NCBI GenBank assembly: GCA_965365655.1
Contig: CBDUCN010000139.1
Location: forward strand, 1-12,314
Length of the DNA: 12,314 bases
Origin: JBFHNV01 sp965365655
Lineage (GTDB): Bacteria > Pseudomonadota > Gammaproteobacteria > HK1
Direction: 5' to 3'
Below the pieces are notes generated by a model. That model made no database searches. It saw only the letters and a program-made list of their open reading frames with translations, and had not been told where the DNA came from. Position numbers and translations under genes: made by a program. Position 1 is the stretch's first letter. Each line of letters starts with the position of its first letter. Shown here piece after piece: positions 1 through 6,331 of the stretch.

Positions 1-176
1 TGCGCTTCCGGGACGCGGAGCCGCGCGCCGTCGAGGCGGCGCTGGCCCGCCGCGGAATCCGCATCCGGGGCGGCGCTCCGACCCGGCTGGTCACGCACCT
101 CGACGTCACGCGCGACGACGTGGACCGAAGCCTCGACGCGTTCCGCGCGTGCGTGGCGGAGGCTGCGCGCGCCTGA
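1..176 (+). CDS. ltaE: Low-specificity L-threonine aldolase, C-terminal fragment
   Basis: Only the last 57 codons lie in the window; the reading frame starts at base 3 and stops at TGA 174-176. The visible segment contains RLVTHLDVTRDDVDRSLDAF, which closely resembles the C-terminal RLVTHLDVSRE stretch of E. coli LtaE as I remember it. The family is a PLP-dependent fold-type I enzyme that cleaves L-threonine and L-allo-threonine to glycine and acetaldehyde in the cytoplasm. The PLP lysine and the rest of the active site lie upstream of the window and cannot be checked. The gene ends normally, with a stem-loop directly after the stop, so it is probably transcriptionally separate from the PEP-CTERM gene downstream. 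The truncation is due to the window edge, not to mutation. Confidence 0.8.
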   Translation, partial: RFRDAEPRAVEAALARRGIRIRGGAPTRLVTHLDVTRDDVDRSLDAFRACVAEAARA

Positions 177-177
177 G

Positions 178-198
178 TGCGCCCGGCGCGCGGGCGCA
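178..198 (+). terminator. Stem-loop after threonine aldolase, possible terminator
   Basis: Perfect 8-bp arms TGCGCCCG (178-185) and CGGGCGCA (191-198) enclose a 5-nt loop, starting 2 nt after the stop codon. No U-run follows, so this is not a textbook intrinsic terminator. In very GC-rich genomes such hairpins may still end transcripts or protect 3' ends. Confidence 0.35.
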
Positions 199-372
199 GG
201 CTCCCCCGGCCCGGTCCATCGCACCGAGGTCGGCCGCGACCCGCCGCCCGCAAGCGGTGCGGTCACACGGCTGTCGGCCCCGGCGAGCGCTCGCGGCCCC
301 GGATCGGGTCGACCGGACCGCCCGCGACACGACGCGTTGCGTGACCGCTGCGGGCGCGCGCCCGGCATTGCG

Positions 373-388
373 CGTGACTGGCGTCACA
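373..388 (+). promoter_or_regulatory. CRP/Vfr-like operator candidate
   Basis: The sequence CGTGACTGGCGTCACA matches the TGTGA-N6-TCACA consensus of CRP-family regulators at 9 of 10 half-site positions. Its core GTGAC-TGGC-GTCAC is a perfect inverted repeat (374-387). It lies about 240 bp upstream of the predicted sigma-54 transcription start, far for a direct activator. The regulator is not in the window, and a chance match is possible. Confidence 0.3.
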
Positions 389-508
389 GATGCGCCCACC
401 CGGGAATTCCAGGCGCGGGACAGCGCTTGGATCCATGCTCAGGTGTGGTGTACTGAGGGCGGTCTTGAGCTGTTGCGCCGGCGGGCGCGGGGTGGTCAGC
501 CCGATGTG

Positions 509-525
509 TGTCGGAATTCTTTACA
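509..525 (+). promoter_or_regulatory. Candidate enhancer (PrsR-type) binding site for the sigma-54 promoter
   Basis: TGTCGGAATTCTTTACA has TGT...ACA ends arranged as an imperfect inverted repeat around an AATT core. It is AT-rich in a GC-rich background and is centred about 108 bp upstream of the predicted start, a normal distance for a bacterial enhancer-binding protein. PEP-CTERM genes are known in several genomes to be controlled by RpoN together with the PrsK/PrsR two-component system. I recall similar TGT...ACA elements upstream of such genes but cannot confirm the consensus here. Assignment to PrsR is inference. Confidence 0.5.
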
Positions 526-566
526 AAAATCGCCGGTCCGTCCGCGCAGCGAGTCGACACGCTTTG

Positions 567-579
567 CAAGCAACTGATT
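567..579 (+). promoter_or_regulatory. IHF-like site between enhancer and sigma-54 promoter
   Basis: CAA-GCAA-CTGATT matches the reverse-strand IHF consensus YAA-N4-TTGATW except for one base (C for T), and an A6 tract follows at 582-587. It sits between the candidate enhancer and the -24/-12 element, where IHF usually bends DNA to bring an enhancer-bound activator to sigma-54 polymerase. The match is short, so this rests mainly on position. Confidence 0.35.
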
Positions 580-598
580 TGAAAAAAGTTGTTCTCTC

Positions 599-614
599 TG
601 GCGCGGCTTTTGCA
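599..614 (+). promoter_or_regulatory. Sigma-54 (RpoN) -24/-12 promoter
   Basis: TGGCGCGGCTTTTGCA fits the consensus TGGCRCG-N4-TTGCW at every defined position, including the invariant GG and GC with the required 10-nt spacing. Transcription would start about 12 nt after the -12 C, near base 625. This makes the ATG at 626 an unlikely start codon and leaves the GTG at 656 with a roughly 30-nt leader. Sigma-54 needs an ATP-dependent activator; a candidate binding site lies at 509-525. Confidence 0.8.
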
Positions 615-643
615 GGGAATGCCGCATGAACATGTATCCCAGT

Positions 644-658
644 GGACGGAATAACGTG
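644..658 (+). promoter_or_regulatory. Ribosome binding site and GTG start that decide the N-terminus
   Basis: GGACGGA (644-650) lies 5 nt before GTG 656-658. The upstream in-frame ATG codons at 626 and 632 fall at or just after the predicted sigma-54 transcription start and have no room for a leader. Starting at 656 gives a compact signal peptide, whereas starting at 626 adds ten polar residues. Confidence 0.6.
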
Positions 659-1894
659 GTTCTCAAGAACGACTGCGCGCGCCTGTGCCGCGCTGCGCTG
701 CTGGCCTGCTGCCTGCTGCCCGGACTGGCCTCGGCCGAGCTGGGGGACCCGCCGGTATGGAACCTCTGGAACGGCGACATCGGCGGCAACAACCTGATCC
801 AGACCGGCGACGGCGACCGCGTCACGATCTGCGGGGCGGCCGACTGCGGCGGCGACCAGACGGTCGGGGGCGCCCCGAACCCGAACCCGTCGAACTCCGG
901 CGTCGGCATCTTCCAGGTGGACACGGTCGGCCCGCTGCGCGCCGACGGCACCCCGTTCTTCAACAGCGCCGGGTCGGGCCACATCAACCCGTTCCTGCGC
1001 TTCCAGCACAACGAGAACCAGGCCAATCAGCCGTACGGCGGCCAGGGCAGCCACCCGTCAGGGGGCGTCGAGGCCGCGTACAACACCGACGACCGTTCGT
1101 GGCCCAACGTCCGCTCCCTGCAGGAGGACGCGGAGTTCGTGAACCAGGCGAAGGATCACAACGACTTCAACCACTCGGTGCGAATCGGCGACCTGGTGCA
1201 GTTCGATGCCACGGGCCGCGAGGACGCCGCGGGCGGCTACTTCGGCTTCTGGCTGGACATCAACGAGCCGGGCACCGACGCCGGGCGCACGCTGCTCCTC
1301 GAGGAGCTGGAGTTCTTCGTCTCCGATCGGGCCGACCTCAACAAGTACGTTCCGCAGCCCAACCCGCTCAACACGACCGTGAACACGCCCGAGCCGGGCG
1401 CCGGAACCCTGGCGCGGGTGGATTTCGACGCGAACGGCAACGAGATCGCGGTGGCGGGCTCGGAGGCGACGAAGATCTGGGACATGGACTTCGACACCTA
1501 CGAGCCCAACGAGGCGGTCAGCGCGTGCGAGCCCAAGGCCACCGCCAACGGCAGCGCGTCCGCGGGCTGCCAGGGCATCCTGATGGACAGCCGCCAGGGC
1601 TCGGCCGGCAGCGGCGACTTCGACGTGCGCGTGATGCTCTCGGTCGACCTGTTCAAGGACATGCCCGGCGGCGCGCTGCTCGAGAACAGCTACGTCTACC
1701 TCTACAACTTCATGGGCGCGGTCGACGCGAAGGCGGATCCCCAGCAGGAGGCGACGGCCGGGTTCGAGGAGTGGATCACCGTGAGCGCGATCCAGCCGCC
1801 GGGGCCGAACGGCCAGGTCTCGGCACCCGCGAGCTTCGCGCTGCTGGGCCTGGGTCTGATCGGTTTCGCCGGCCGCCGGCGGCGCGGCGCCTGA
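656..1894 (+). CDS. Secreted protein with variant PEP-CTERM sorting signal
   Basis: The protein is 412 residues from the GTG start (422 from ATG 626). Residues 1-27 form a Sec signal peptide: basic n-region, Leu/Ala/Cys-rich core, and an A-S-A cleavage site before ELG. The body is acidic and rich in Asn, Gly and Asp, with two cysteine pairs (59/64 and 291/305) and no domain I recognise. The C-terminus has the PEP-CTERM architecture: a short motif, a hydrophobic segment ALLGLGLIGFAG, then RRRR. The motif reads S-A-P-A-S (389-393) instead of P-E-P. In this family exosortase (XrtA/EpsH) cleaves near the motif and hands the protein to the cell surface or matrix, usually in exopolysaccharide producers. 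The sigma-54 promoter upstream and PrsT downstream support this assignment. The exact function of the mature domain is unknown, and no exosortase is present in the window. Confidence 0.8.
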   Translation: MVLKNDCARLCRAALLACCLLPGLASAELGDPPVWNLWNGDIGGNNLIQTGDGDRVTICGAADCGGDQTVGGAPNPNPSNSGVGIFQVDTVGPLRADGTPFFNSAGSGHINPFLRFQHNENQANQPYGGQGSHPSGGVEAAYNTDDRSWPNVRSLQEDAEFVNQAKDHNDFNHSVRIGDLVQFDATGREDAAGGYFGFWLDINEPGTDAGRTLLLEELEFFVSDRADLNKYVPQPNPLNTTVNTPEPGAGTLARVDFDANGNEIAVAGSEATKIWDMDFDTYEPNEAVSACEPKATANGSASAGCQGILMDSRQGSAGSGDFDVRVMLSVDLFKDMPGGALLENSYVYLYNFMGAVDAKADPQQEATAGFEEWITVSAIQPPGPNGQVSAPASFALLGLGLIGFAGRRRRGA

Positions 1895-1915
1895 GCCGAC
1901 CCCGACCCTCACGAC

Positions 1916-1973
1916 CCCGGGACGCGTCAGGTCCCGGGCAGCGACGAGCCGGCCGCGAGCCGGCTGTTCTGTG
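1916..1973 (+). terminator. Tandem hairpins after the PEP-CTERM gene
   Basis: Two perfect stem-loops follow the stop codon at 1894. CCCGGGAC/GTCCCGGG (1916-1923/1931-1938) has a 7-nt loop. AGCCGGC/GCCGGCT (1947-1953/1959-1965) has a 5-nt loop and is followed by GTTCTGTG, a weak U-containing tail. The pair would probably end or attenuate transcripts from the sigma-54 promoter, so that the downstream TPR gene may depend on its own promoter. Confidence 0.5.
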
Positions 1974-2008
1974 ACCGCCGCCGCATGGGGCCCCTGCGCC
2001 GGGGACGG

Positions 2009-2014
2009 TAAGAT
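2009..2014 (+). promoter_or_regulatory. Weak sigma-70 -10 candidate upstream of the TPR gene
   Basis: TAAGAT lies 65 nt before the chosen start of the TPR gene and downstream of the tandem hairpins. No convincing -35 element is seen 17 nt upstream. It is included because the hairpins make a separate promoter plausible. Confidence 0.25.
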
Positions 2015-2078
2015 CCGCGCTCCTCGACTCGGGAGCGGGACCGGCGCCTGCCGAAGGCGCTGCCCGGACACGCGCCGC

Positions 2079-4910
2079 ATGGAAATCACGCGCAGGACGC
2101 GCCGCTTCGCGGCGGGCATGCTCGTGCTGTCGCTGCTCGCGCCGGGCGCGGGCGCGGCGGTCAACCAGAGCCCCGAGTCCCACCACGAGTTCTATGAGAA
2201 CGCCGCGCGCCACTTCAGCGAGGGCGAGCTCGCCGCGGCGGTGATCGAGCTCAAGAACGCGCTGCAGCGCAGCCCCGGGCACGTGCCGTCACGCGTGCTG
2301 CTCGGGCGCACGCACCTGCGACTGGGCAACGCGTCCGCCGCCGAGAAGGAGCTGACGCTGGCGCTGCACTACGGCGCCGACGAGACGCTGGTGCTGGTGC
2401 CGCTAGGCAACGCACTGCTGCTGCAGCGCAAGCACGAGGCCATCCTGGAGCGCGTACGCAGTCTCGATCCCGTGCTCGACGCCAGCGCCGAGATCCTCTC
2501 CATCCGCGGCCAGGCGCTGCTCGAGCTGGGCCGCCTGGACGAGGCCCAGGACGCGTTCCGCTCGGCCTCCTGGGCGGCGCCCGGACACGCCGAGCCCCTG
2601 CTGGGGCTCGCCAGCGTGCTCATGGCCCAGCAACGGCCGGACGAGGCGGAGAAGCTGATCGACGAGGCGGCGCGGCACGCGCCGGACGACGAGGAGGTGT
2701 GGTTCCGCAAGGCCCAGGTCCGGCTCCTCGCCGGCGACCGGGAACAGGCCGCGCGCCTGCTCGATCGCACCCTGGACCGCAATCCCGCGCACCTGCGCGC
2801 GCGGCTGGCGCGGGCGAGCCTGCGCATGCAGCAGGGTGACGCCGAGGGGGCCCGCTCGGACGCCGATCACGTGCTGTCGCTGGTGCCCGAGGACGCCCAC
2901 GCCGCCCTCCTCTCGGCGCAGGCCAACGCGCGCCTCGGCGACGGAGCGGAGGCGAAGGCGGCGTTCGCGCGCGCGGCGGAGCGGATCGCGCTGATCAACC
3001 CGGAGTTCCTGTGGCGGAACCCGGCCGCGCTGAGCCTCGCCGGCAAGATCAGCTTCGTGCAGCGGGACTTCGAGCAGGTCAACCATTACCTCACCCGCTA
3101 CGTCAGCATCCGTCCCAGGGGCTCGGCCCTGGCGCGCAAGCTCCTCGGCCGCGCGCGCCTCGAGATCGGCGACGCGAAGGGCGCGGCCGACGTCCTGGGC
3201 CCGCTGGTGCGCGAGCAGCCGGACGACGTGGAGGCGCTGGTGCTGCTCGGGGATGCGTGGCTCCAGGCCCGCATCTACCTGCAGGCGGCGAGCGTGTTCG
3301 AGCGCGCGGTCGAGCTGGCGGCGAACGACCCGAAGGTGCTGACCCGGCTGGCCCTGAGCCGCATGGGAACCGGACGCACGATGGACGCGCTCGCCTCGCT
3401 GGAGGAGGCCTTCGCGCTCGATTCCACGAGCCTGCGCACCGGCCTGCTGCTCGCGTTCACCCACCTGCGGCGCGGCGAGGTGGGCGAGGCCGAGCGTACG
3501 GCGGCAGCCCTCGTCGAGCGATACCCGGACAATCCGGTGACAGTGAACCTGAACGGGGTGGTGCTGCGCAGCACCGGGCGTACCGCCGCGGCGCGCGATG
3601 CGTTCATGCGCGCATGGGAGCTGGACCGCGGCTTCGAGCCGGCGCTGTTCAACCTCGCCGACCTGGAGCTGCGCGCCGGCGACACCGCGGCGGCGGCCCG
3701 ACACTTCCAGGCCGTCCTCGAGTTCAACCCGCGCTCCGCGAGGGCACTCATCGGGCTGTCGGACATCGAGCGCCAGGAGGGCCGCCCGTTCCAGGCCATC
3801 GGCTACCTGAAGAAGGCCATCGCGCTGGCGCCCGACGCGGTGCAGCCCTACGTGCGCCTGATCGATCACCAGCTCGACGCCGACCAGACCGAGGACGCGC
3901 TGCGCACCGCGCACGAGCTCGCCGAGCGGCATACGGACGACGCGACGGTGCTGCAGGAGCTCGCCCGCACGCAGCTCGCGACCGGACTGCGATCGGACGC
4001 GATGCGCACGCTGCGCGAGGCGTCGCGCTACGCCGGCTATGCGGGTCAGGAGCTGCTGCGCATCGGGCAGCTGCAGATCACCGTGGGCGACTACGAGGGC
4101 GCGCGCTGGACGCTGCAGAAGGCACTCGAGACCGACCAGCGCAACGCGGCCAATGCCGCGCTCGCGCGCCTGGACCTGACCTCCGGGAACCTGGCCGGCG
4201 CCCTCGAGTTCACCGCGGGCCTGATCGAACGCGAGCCGGACAATCCGGTCGCGCACCTGCTCCACGGCGAGGTGCTGACGCAGCACCGTCGCCTCGACGA
4301 GGCCGTCGCCGCCTACGAGCGCTCGCTGCAGCTCGGCCCGACCAGCGACGCCGCGGTCGGCCTGTTCGAGGTGCTGGTCAGCGCCGGCCGGCAGGCGGAT
4401 GCGTTCGCGCTGCTGGAGCGGTGGGTCGAGGAGCATCCCGGCGACCTCACGGTGAAGCGCGCTCTCGGCCTCGGCTACATCGCCGCCAACCGGATGGAGC
4501 CGGCGCAGGCGGTGCACGAGGCGCTCGAGAAGGCGTTGCCGGACGATCCGCTGGTGCTCAACAACCTCGCCCGCATCTACCAGATCACGGGCGACCCGCG
4601 GGCTCGCGCGTACGCCGAGCGGGCGGTGGGGATCGCGCCCGAGTGGGCCATCGCCCTCGACACCCTCGGCTGGATACACGTCACCGAGGGTCGCCCGGCC
4701 GAAGGCTTGCCGCTGCTGCGCAACGCGCAGGCCCGGGCCGCCCGCAACCCGGTGATCCGCTTCCACCTGGCCACGGCGCTCGGCAAGCTGGGCCGCAACC
4801 GCGAGGCGGTCGCCCAGCTCGATCACGTGCTGACCACGGCCGGCACGCCGGACTGGATCGACGAGGTCAAGGCGCTGCGCGAGACGCTCGCCGAGCCCGA
4901 TTCACGCTAG
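2079..4910 (+). CDS. prsT: PEP-CTERM system TPR-repeat protein PrsT
   Basis: The protein is 943 residues, close to the usual roughly 900 of the PrsT (PEP-CTERM system TPR-repeat lipoprotein) family. A signal peptide occupies about residues 1-27: basic MEITRRTRRF, then a hydrophobic MLVLSLLAPGAGAA. After a short linker the rest is wall-to-wall helical TPR repeats, from HEFYENAARHFSEGELAAAV at the N-terminus to NNLARIYQITGD and ALDTLGWIHVTEGRPAEGL near the C-terminus. TPR solenoids bind partner proteins. PrsT occurs almost only in genomes with exosortase/PEP-CTERM systems, probably acting in the periplasm or at the outer membrane in exopolysaccharide-linked sorting. The ATG at 2079 begins the signal peptide; the 36 codons upstream in frame are Arg/Gly-rich and were rejected. 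Start support is by protein only, since no Shine-Dalgarno is seen. Oddly, the signal peptide has no lipobox cysteine, although the family is typically lipidated. Confidence 0.82.
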   Translation: MEITRRTRRFAAGMLVLSLLAPGAGAAVNQSPESHHEFYENAARHFSEGELAAAVIELKNALQRSPGHVPSRVLLGRTHLRLGNASAAEKELTLALHYGADETLVLVPLGNALLLQRKHEAILERVRSLDPVLDASAEILSIRGQALLELGRLDEAQDAFRSASWAAPGHAEPLLGLASVLMAQQRPDEAEKLIDEAARHAPDDEEVWFRKAQVRLLAGDREQAARLLDRTLDRNPAHLRARLARASLRMQQGDAEGARSDADHVLSLVPEDAHAALLSAQANARLGDGAEAKAAFARAAERIALINPEFLWRNPAALSLAGKISFVQRDFEQVNHYLTRYVSIRPRGSALARKLLGRARLEIGDAKGAADVLGPLVREQPDDVEALVLLGDAWLQARIYLQAASVFERAVELAANDPKVLTRLALSRMGTGRTMDALASLEEAFALDSTSLRTGLLLAFTHLRRGEVGEAERTAAALVERYPDNPVTVNLNGVVLRSTGRTAAARDAFMRAWELDRGFEPALFNLADLELRAGDTAAAARHFQAVLEFNPRSARALIGLSDIERQEGRPFQAIGYLKKAIALAPDAVQPYVRLIDHQLDADQTEDALRTAHELAERHTDDATVLQELARTQLATGLRSDAMRTLREASRYAGYAGQELLRIGQLQITVGDYEGARWTLQKALETDQRNAANAALARLDLTSGNLAGALEFTAGLIEREPDNPVAHLLHGEVLTQHRRLDEAVAAYERSLQLGPTSDAAVGLFEVLVSAGRQADAFALLERWVEEHPGDLTVKRALGLGYIAANRMEPAQAVHEALEKALPDDPLVLNNLARIYQITGDPRARAYAERAVGIAPEWAIALDTLGWIHVTEGRPAEGLPLLRNAQARAARNPVIRFHLATALGKLGRNREAVAQLDHVLTTAGTPDWIDEVKALRETLAEPDSR

Positions 4911-4912
4911 CG

Positions 4913-4946
4913 CCGGGCGCGCGGACAGGCCGCGTGCGCCGCCCGG
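4913..4946 (+). repeat. Bulged GC-rich stem-loop between PrsT and lipoprotein genes
   Basis: The inner arms CGCGG (4920-4924) and CCGCG (4930-4934) enclose a 5-nt loop. The outer arms CCGGGCG (4913-4919) and CGCCCGG (4940-4946) add 7 bp, with a TGCGC bulge on the 3' side. It starts 2 nt after the prsT stop and ends 8 nt before the next gene's AGGAGG. It may stabilise or attenuate the message between two possibly co-transcribed genes. No U-run follows. Confidence 0.4.
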
Positions 4947-4968
4947 CCACGTACAGGAGGCCCACTCC

Positions 4969-5562
4969 ATGCGTCATCACCGAGCCCCGGTCCTCGCCGC
5001 CTGCGTGCTGCTCGGCAGCGTGCTGACCGGCTGCGCGTCCACCACCACCCTCGTCCCGCCGTGCTGCTACCTCGGCGCCGTCACGACCACGCGCCTGGAA
5101 ACGCTCGAGGCGCGCACCGACGACGGCGCCCGGATCGCCTTCGTCGACGCGCTGCCGGGCTTCCGGCCGCAGGACGGCCTGTTCACGACCCCGCTGCCGT
5201 TCGAGGAGGTGCTGCGCGAGGACATCATCTACTCCAGCCTGCAGCCGCTGCTGCCGATCTACGACGCGAACCGCGACGGACGCCTGGAGCGCCCGGAGGT
5301 GACCGTGCTGGTGGTCCGGGAAGCCGCGCGCGCGACCGGCACCCCCGTCGAGGCCCTGCTGGCCGCGGGCAACCCGGTGTGGGCGGTGCAGGCCCCGAAC
5401 GCCGACATCGGCGGACTGATGACGTGGGTCAATGCGCGGCGCGCGAGCATGACGCCCGAGGGACAGGCCGTGTTCCGCGATCTCGAGCGGCTCGGCCTGG
5501 ACCTGCGCCAGCGCGGCAGCGAGGGCGACGGCCTGCAGCGCGGCGGCGTCCTGATCCGCTGA
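4969..5562 (+). CDS. EF-hand-containing small lipoprotein, function unknown
   Basis: The protein is 197 residues. AGGAGG (4955-4960) lies 8 nt before the ATG, the best ribosome binding site on the plus strand here. Residues 1-22 form a lipoprotein signal: a basic start, hydrophobic VLAACVLLGSV, and the lipobox L19-T-G-C22, so the mature protein would be lipidated at Cys22. The next residues lack Asp at +2 (Ala23), which favours outer-membrane localisation. DANRDGRLERPE (99-110) is an exact single EF-hand calcium loop: D1, N3, D5, G6, hydrophobic 8, E12. I recognise no other family. It lies 58 nt after prsT on the same strand, suggesting a role in the same envelope process, but that is inference from position only. 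Confidence 0.75.
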   Translation: MRHHRAPVLAACVLLGSVLTGCASTTTLVPPCCYLGAVTTTRLETLEARTDDGARIAFVDALPGFRPQDGLFTTPLPFEEVLREDIIYSSLQPLLPIYDANRDGRLERPEVTVLVVREAARATGTPVEALLAAGNPVWAVQAPNADIGGLMTWVNARRASMTPEGQAVFRDLERLGLDLRQRGSEGDGLQRGGVLIR

Positions 5563-5577
5563 GCGCCGGTCGCACCG

Positions 5578-5610
5578 CCGCCGCGCGTCGCAAACCGCGG
5601 CGGGAACCCG
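5578..5610. terminator. Possible bidirectional terminator between convergent genes
   Basis: The 67 bp between the convergent lipoprotein and permease stops hold overlapping inverted repeats. CCGCCGCG (5578-5585) pairs with CGCGGCGG (5596-5603); alternatively, CGGG-AA-CCCG (5601-5610) forms a small hairpin. No flanking T-tracts are seen, so the call rests on position and dyad symmetry. Confidence 0.3.
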
Positions 5611-5629
5611 CGGAGCGCGCCTGCCGGCG

Positions 5630-6328
5630 TCAGCCCGAGGTGCGCGGGTGCAGGTGCGCGTGCCAGCGCCGTTCCCACACCTTGAAGCCCAGCACGATCA
5701 GGAACGTGAGGCAGAGGTAGAACAGCCCCGCGGTGAGAAAGGACTCGAACGGCACGAAGTGCCGCGAGTTCACGATGCGCGCGGCGCCGAACAGGTCGAC
5801 GATCGTGATGACGCCCGCGACCGCGGTGCCGTGCAGCATGAAGATCACCTCGTTGCCGTAGGCCGGCAGCGCGCGCCGGAACGCGCCGGGCAGCACGATG
5901 CGGCGCCGAATGGTCCACGGCGACATGCCGCACGCGCGCGCCGCCTCGATCTCGCCGTGCGGCGTCTGCGCGATGGCCCCGCGCAGGATCTCCGCGGTGT
6001 AGGCGCCGGTGTTCAGCGCGAACGCGATCGCCGCGCACCAGTAGGCCTCCTTGAACACCGGCCACAGCAGCGCGCTCTCGCGAACGGCGTCGAACTGCGC
6101 CATGCCGTGGTAGAGCATGAAGACCTGCACCAGCAGCGGCGTGCCGCGGAAGAACCAGATGTAGAGCCACGGCAGGCCCCACAGCAGCGGGTTGCGCGAC
6201 GTGCGAAGCAGCGCCACGGGTAGCGCGATCGCGAGCCCCGACGCCAGCGCGATGACCAGCAGCTGCAGCGTGACCCAGGTTCCCTGCAGGTACAGGGGCA
6301 GGTTCTCGGCGACGACCGCGAGATCCAT
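5630..6328 (-). CDS. aotM: Basic amino acid ABC transporter permease, HisM/AotM type
   Basis: A 232-residue inner-membrane permease with about five hydrophobic segments, the usual size for HisM-type subunits. The ATPase-docking EAA loop is at about 126-147 (E128-A-A-R-A-C-G134...LP). The stretch IWFFRGTPLLVQVF (57-70) is the typical RGTPLLVQ signature of polar amino acid permeases. It would form a heterodimer with the HisQ-type protein upstream and carry arginine, ornithine, lysine or histidine delivered by the periplasmic binding protein. It is the last gene of the minus-strand cluster, starting 3 nt after the upstream permease's stop, consistent with translational coupling. The symbol follows the Pseudomonas aot operon, which also has an AotO-like partner; substrate preference among basic amino acids cannot be fixed from sequence. 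Confidence 0.82.
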   Translation of the reverse strand: MDLAVVAENLPLYLQGTWVTLQLLVIALASGLAIALPVALLRTSRNPLLWGLPWLYIWFFRGTPLLVQVFMLYHGMAQFDAVRESALLWPVFKEAYWCAAIAFALNTGAYTAEILRGAIAQTPHGEIEAARACGMSPWTIRRRIVLPGAFRRALPAYGNEVIFMLHGTAVAGVITIVDLFGAARIVNSRHFVPFESFLTAGLFYLCLTFLIVLGFKVWERRWHAHLHPRTSG

Positions 6329-6331
6329 CCG

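Larger units (their letters stand above)
177..655 (+). other. Long non-coding upstream region of the PEP-CTERM gene
   Basis: About 480 bases contain no believable gene. Open frames here (for example 149-577 plus and 390-629 plus) are Arg/Ala/Gly-rich shadows with no ribosome binding site and no recognisable family. From about 505 the composition becomes markedly more AT-rich, including an A6 tract at 582-587. That AT-rich part holds a candidate enhancer site, a candidate IHF site and a sigma-54 promoter, listed separately. A CRP-like site lies at 373-388. The central stretch (about 200-370) shows nothing I can name. Confidence 0.7.

Noticed and set aside
438..457. Short inverted repeat CTCAG/CTGAG upstream of the enhancer candidate
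   Set aside because: 5-bp arms with a 10-nt loop are expected by chance; no known consensus matches.
149..577. 142-codon frame covering the upstream region of the PEP-CTERM gene
   Set aside because: It begins inside the threonine aldolase gene in another frame, lacks a Shine-Dalgarno and runs through the candidate regulatory sites.
1971..2078. Extended N-terminus of the TPR protein from ATG 1971
   Set aside because: The extra 36 residues are Arg/Gly/Pro-rich, precede a normal signal peptide and would begin just after terminator-like hairpins.
2079..2120. Possible twin-arginine signal in PrsT (RRTRRF)
   Set aside because: The residues after the RR pairs do not fit the S/T-RRxFLK pattern, and PrsT proteins normally use Sec.
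2403..4826. 807-codon open frame on the minus strand opposite the TPR gene
   Set aside because: It is the antisense shadow of GC-rich TPR codons, Arg/Gly/Leu-rich with no family features, while the plus strand encodes a clear PrsT protein.
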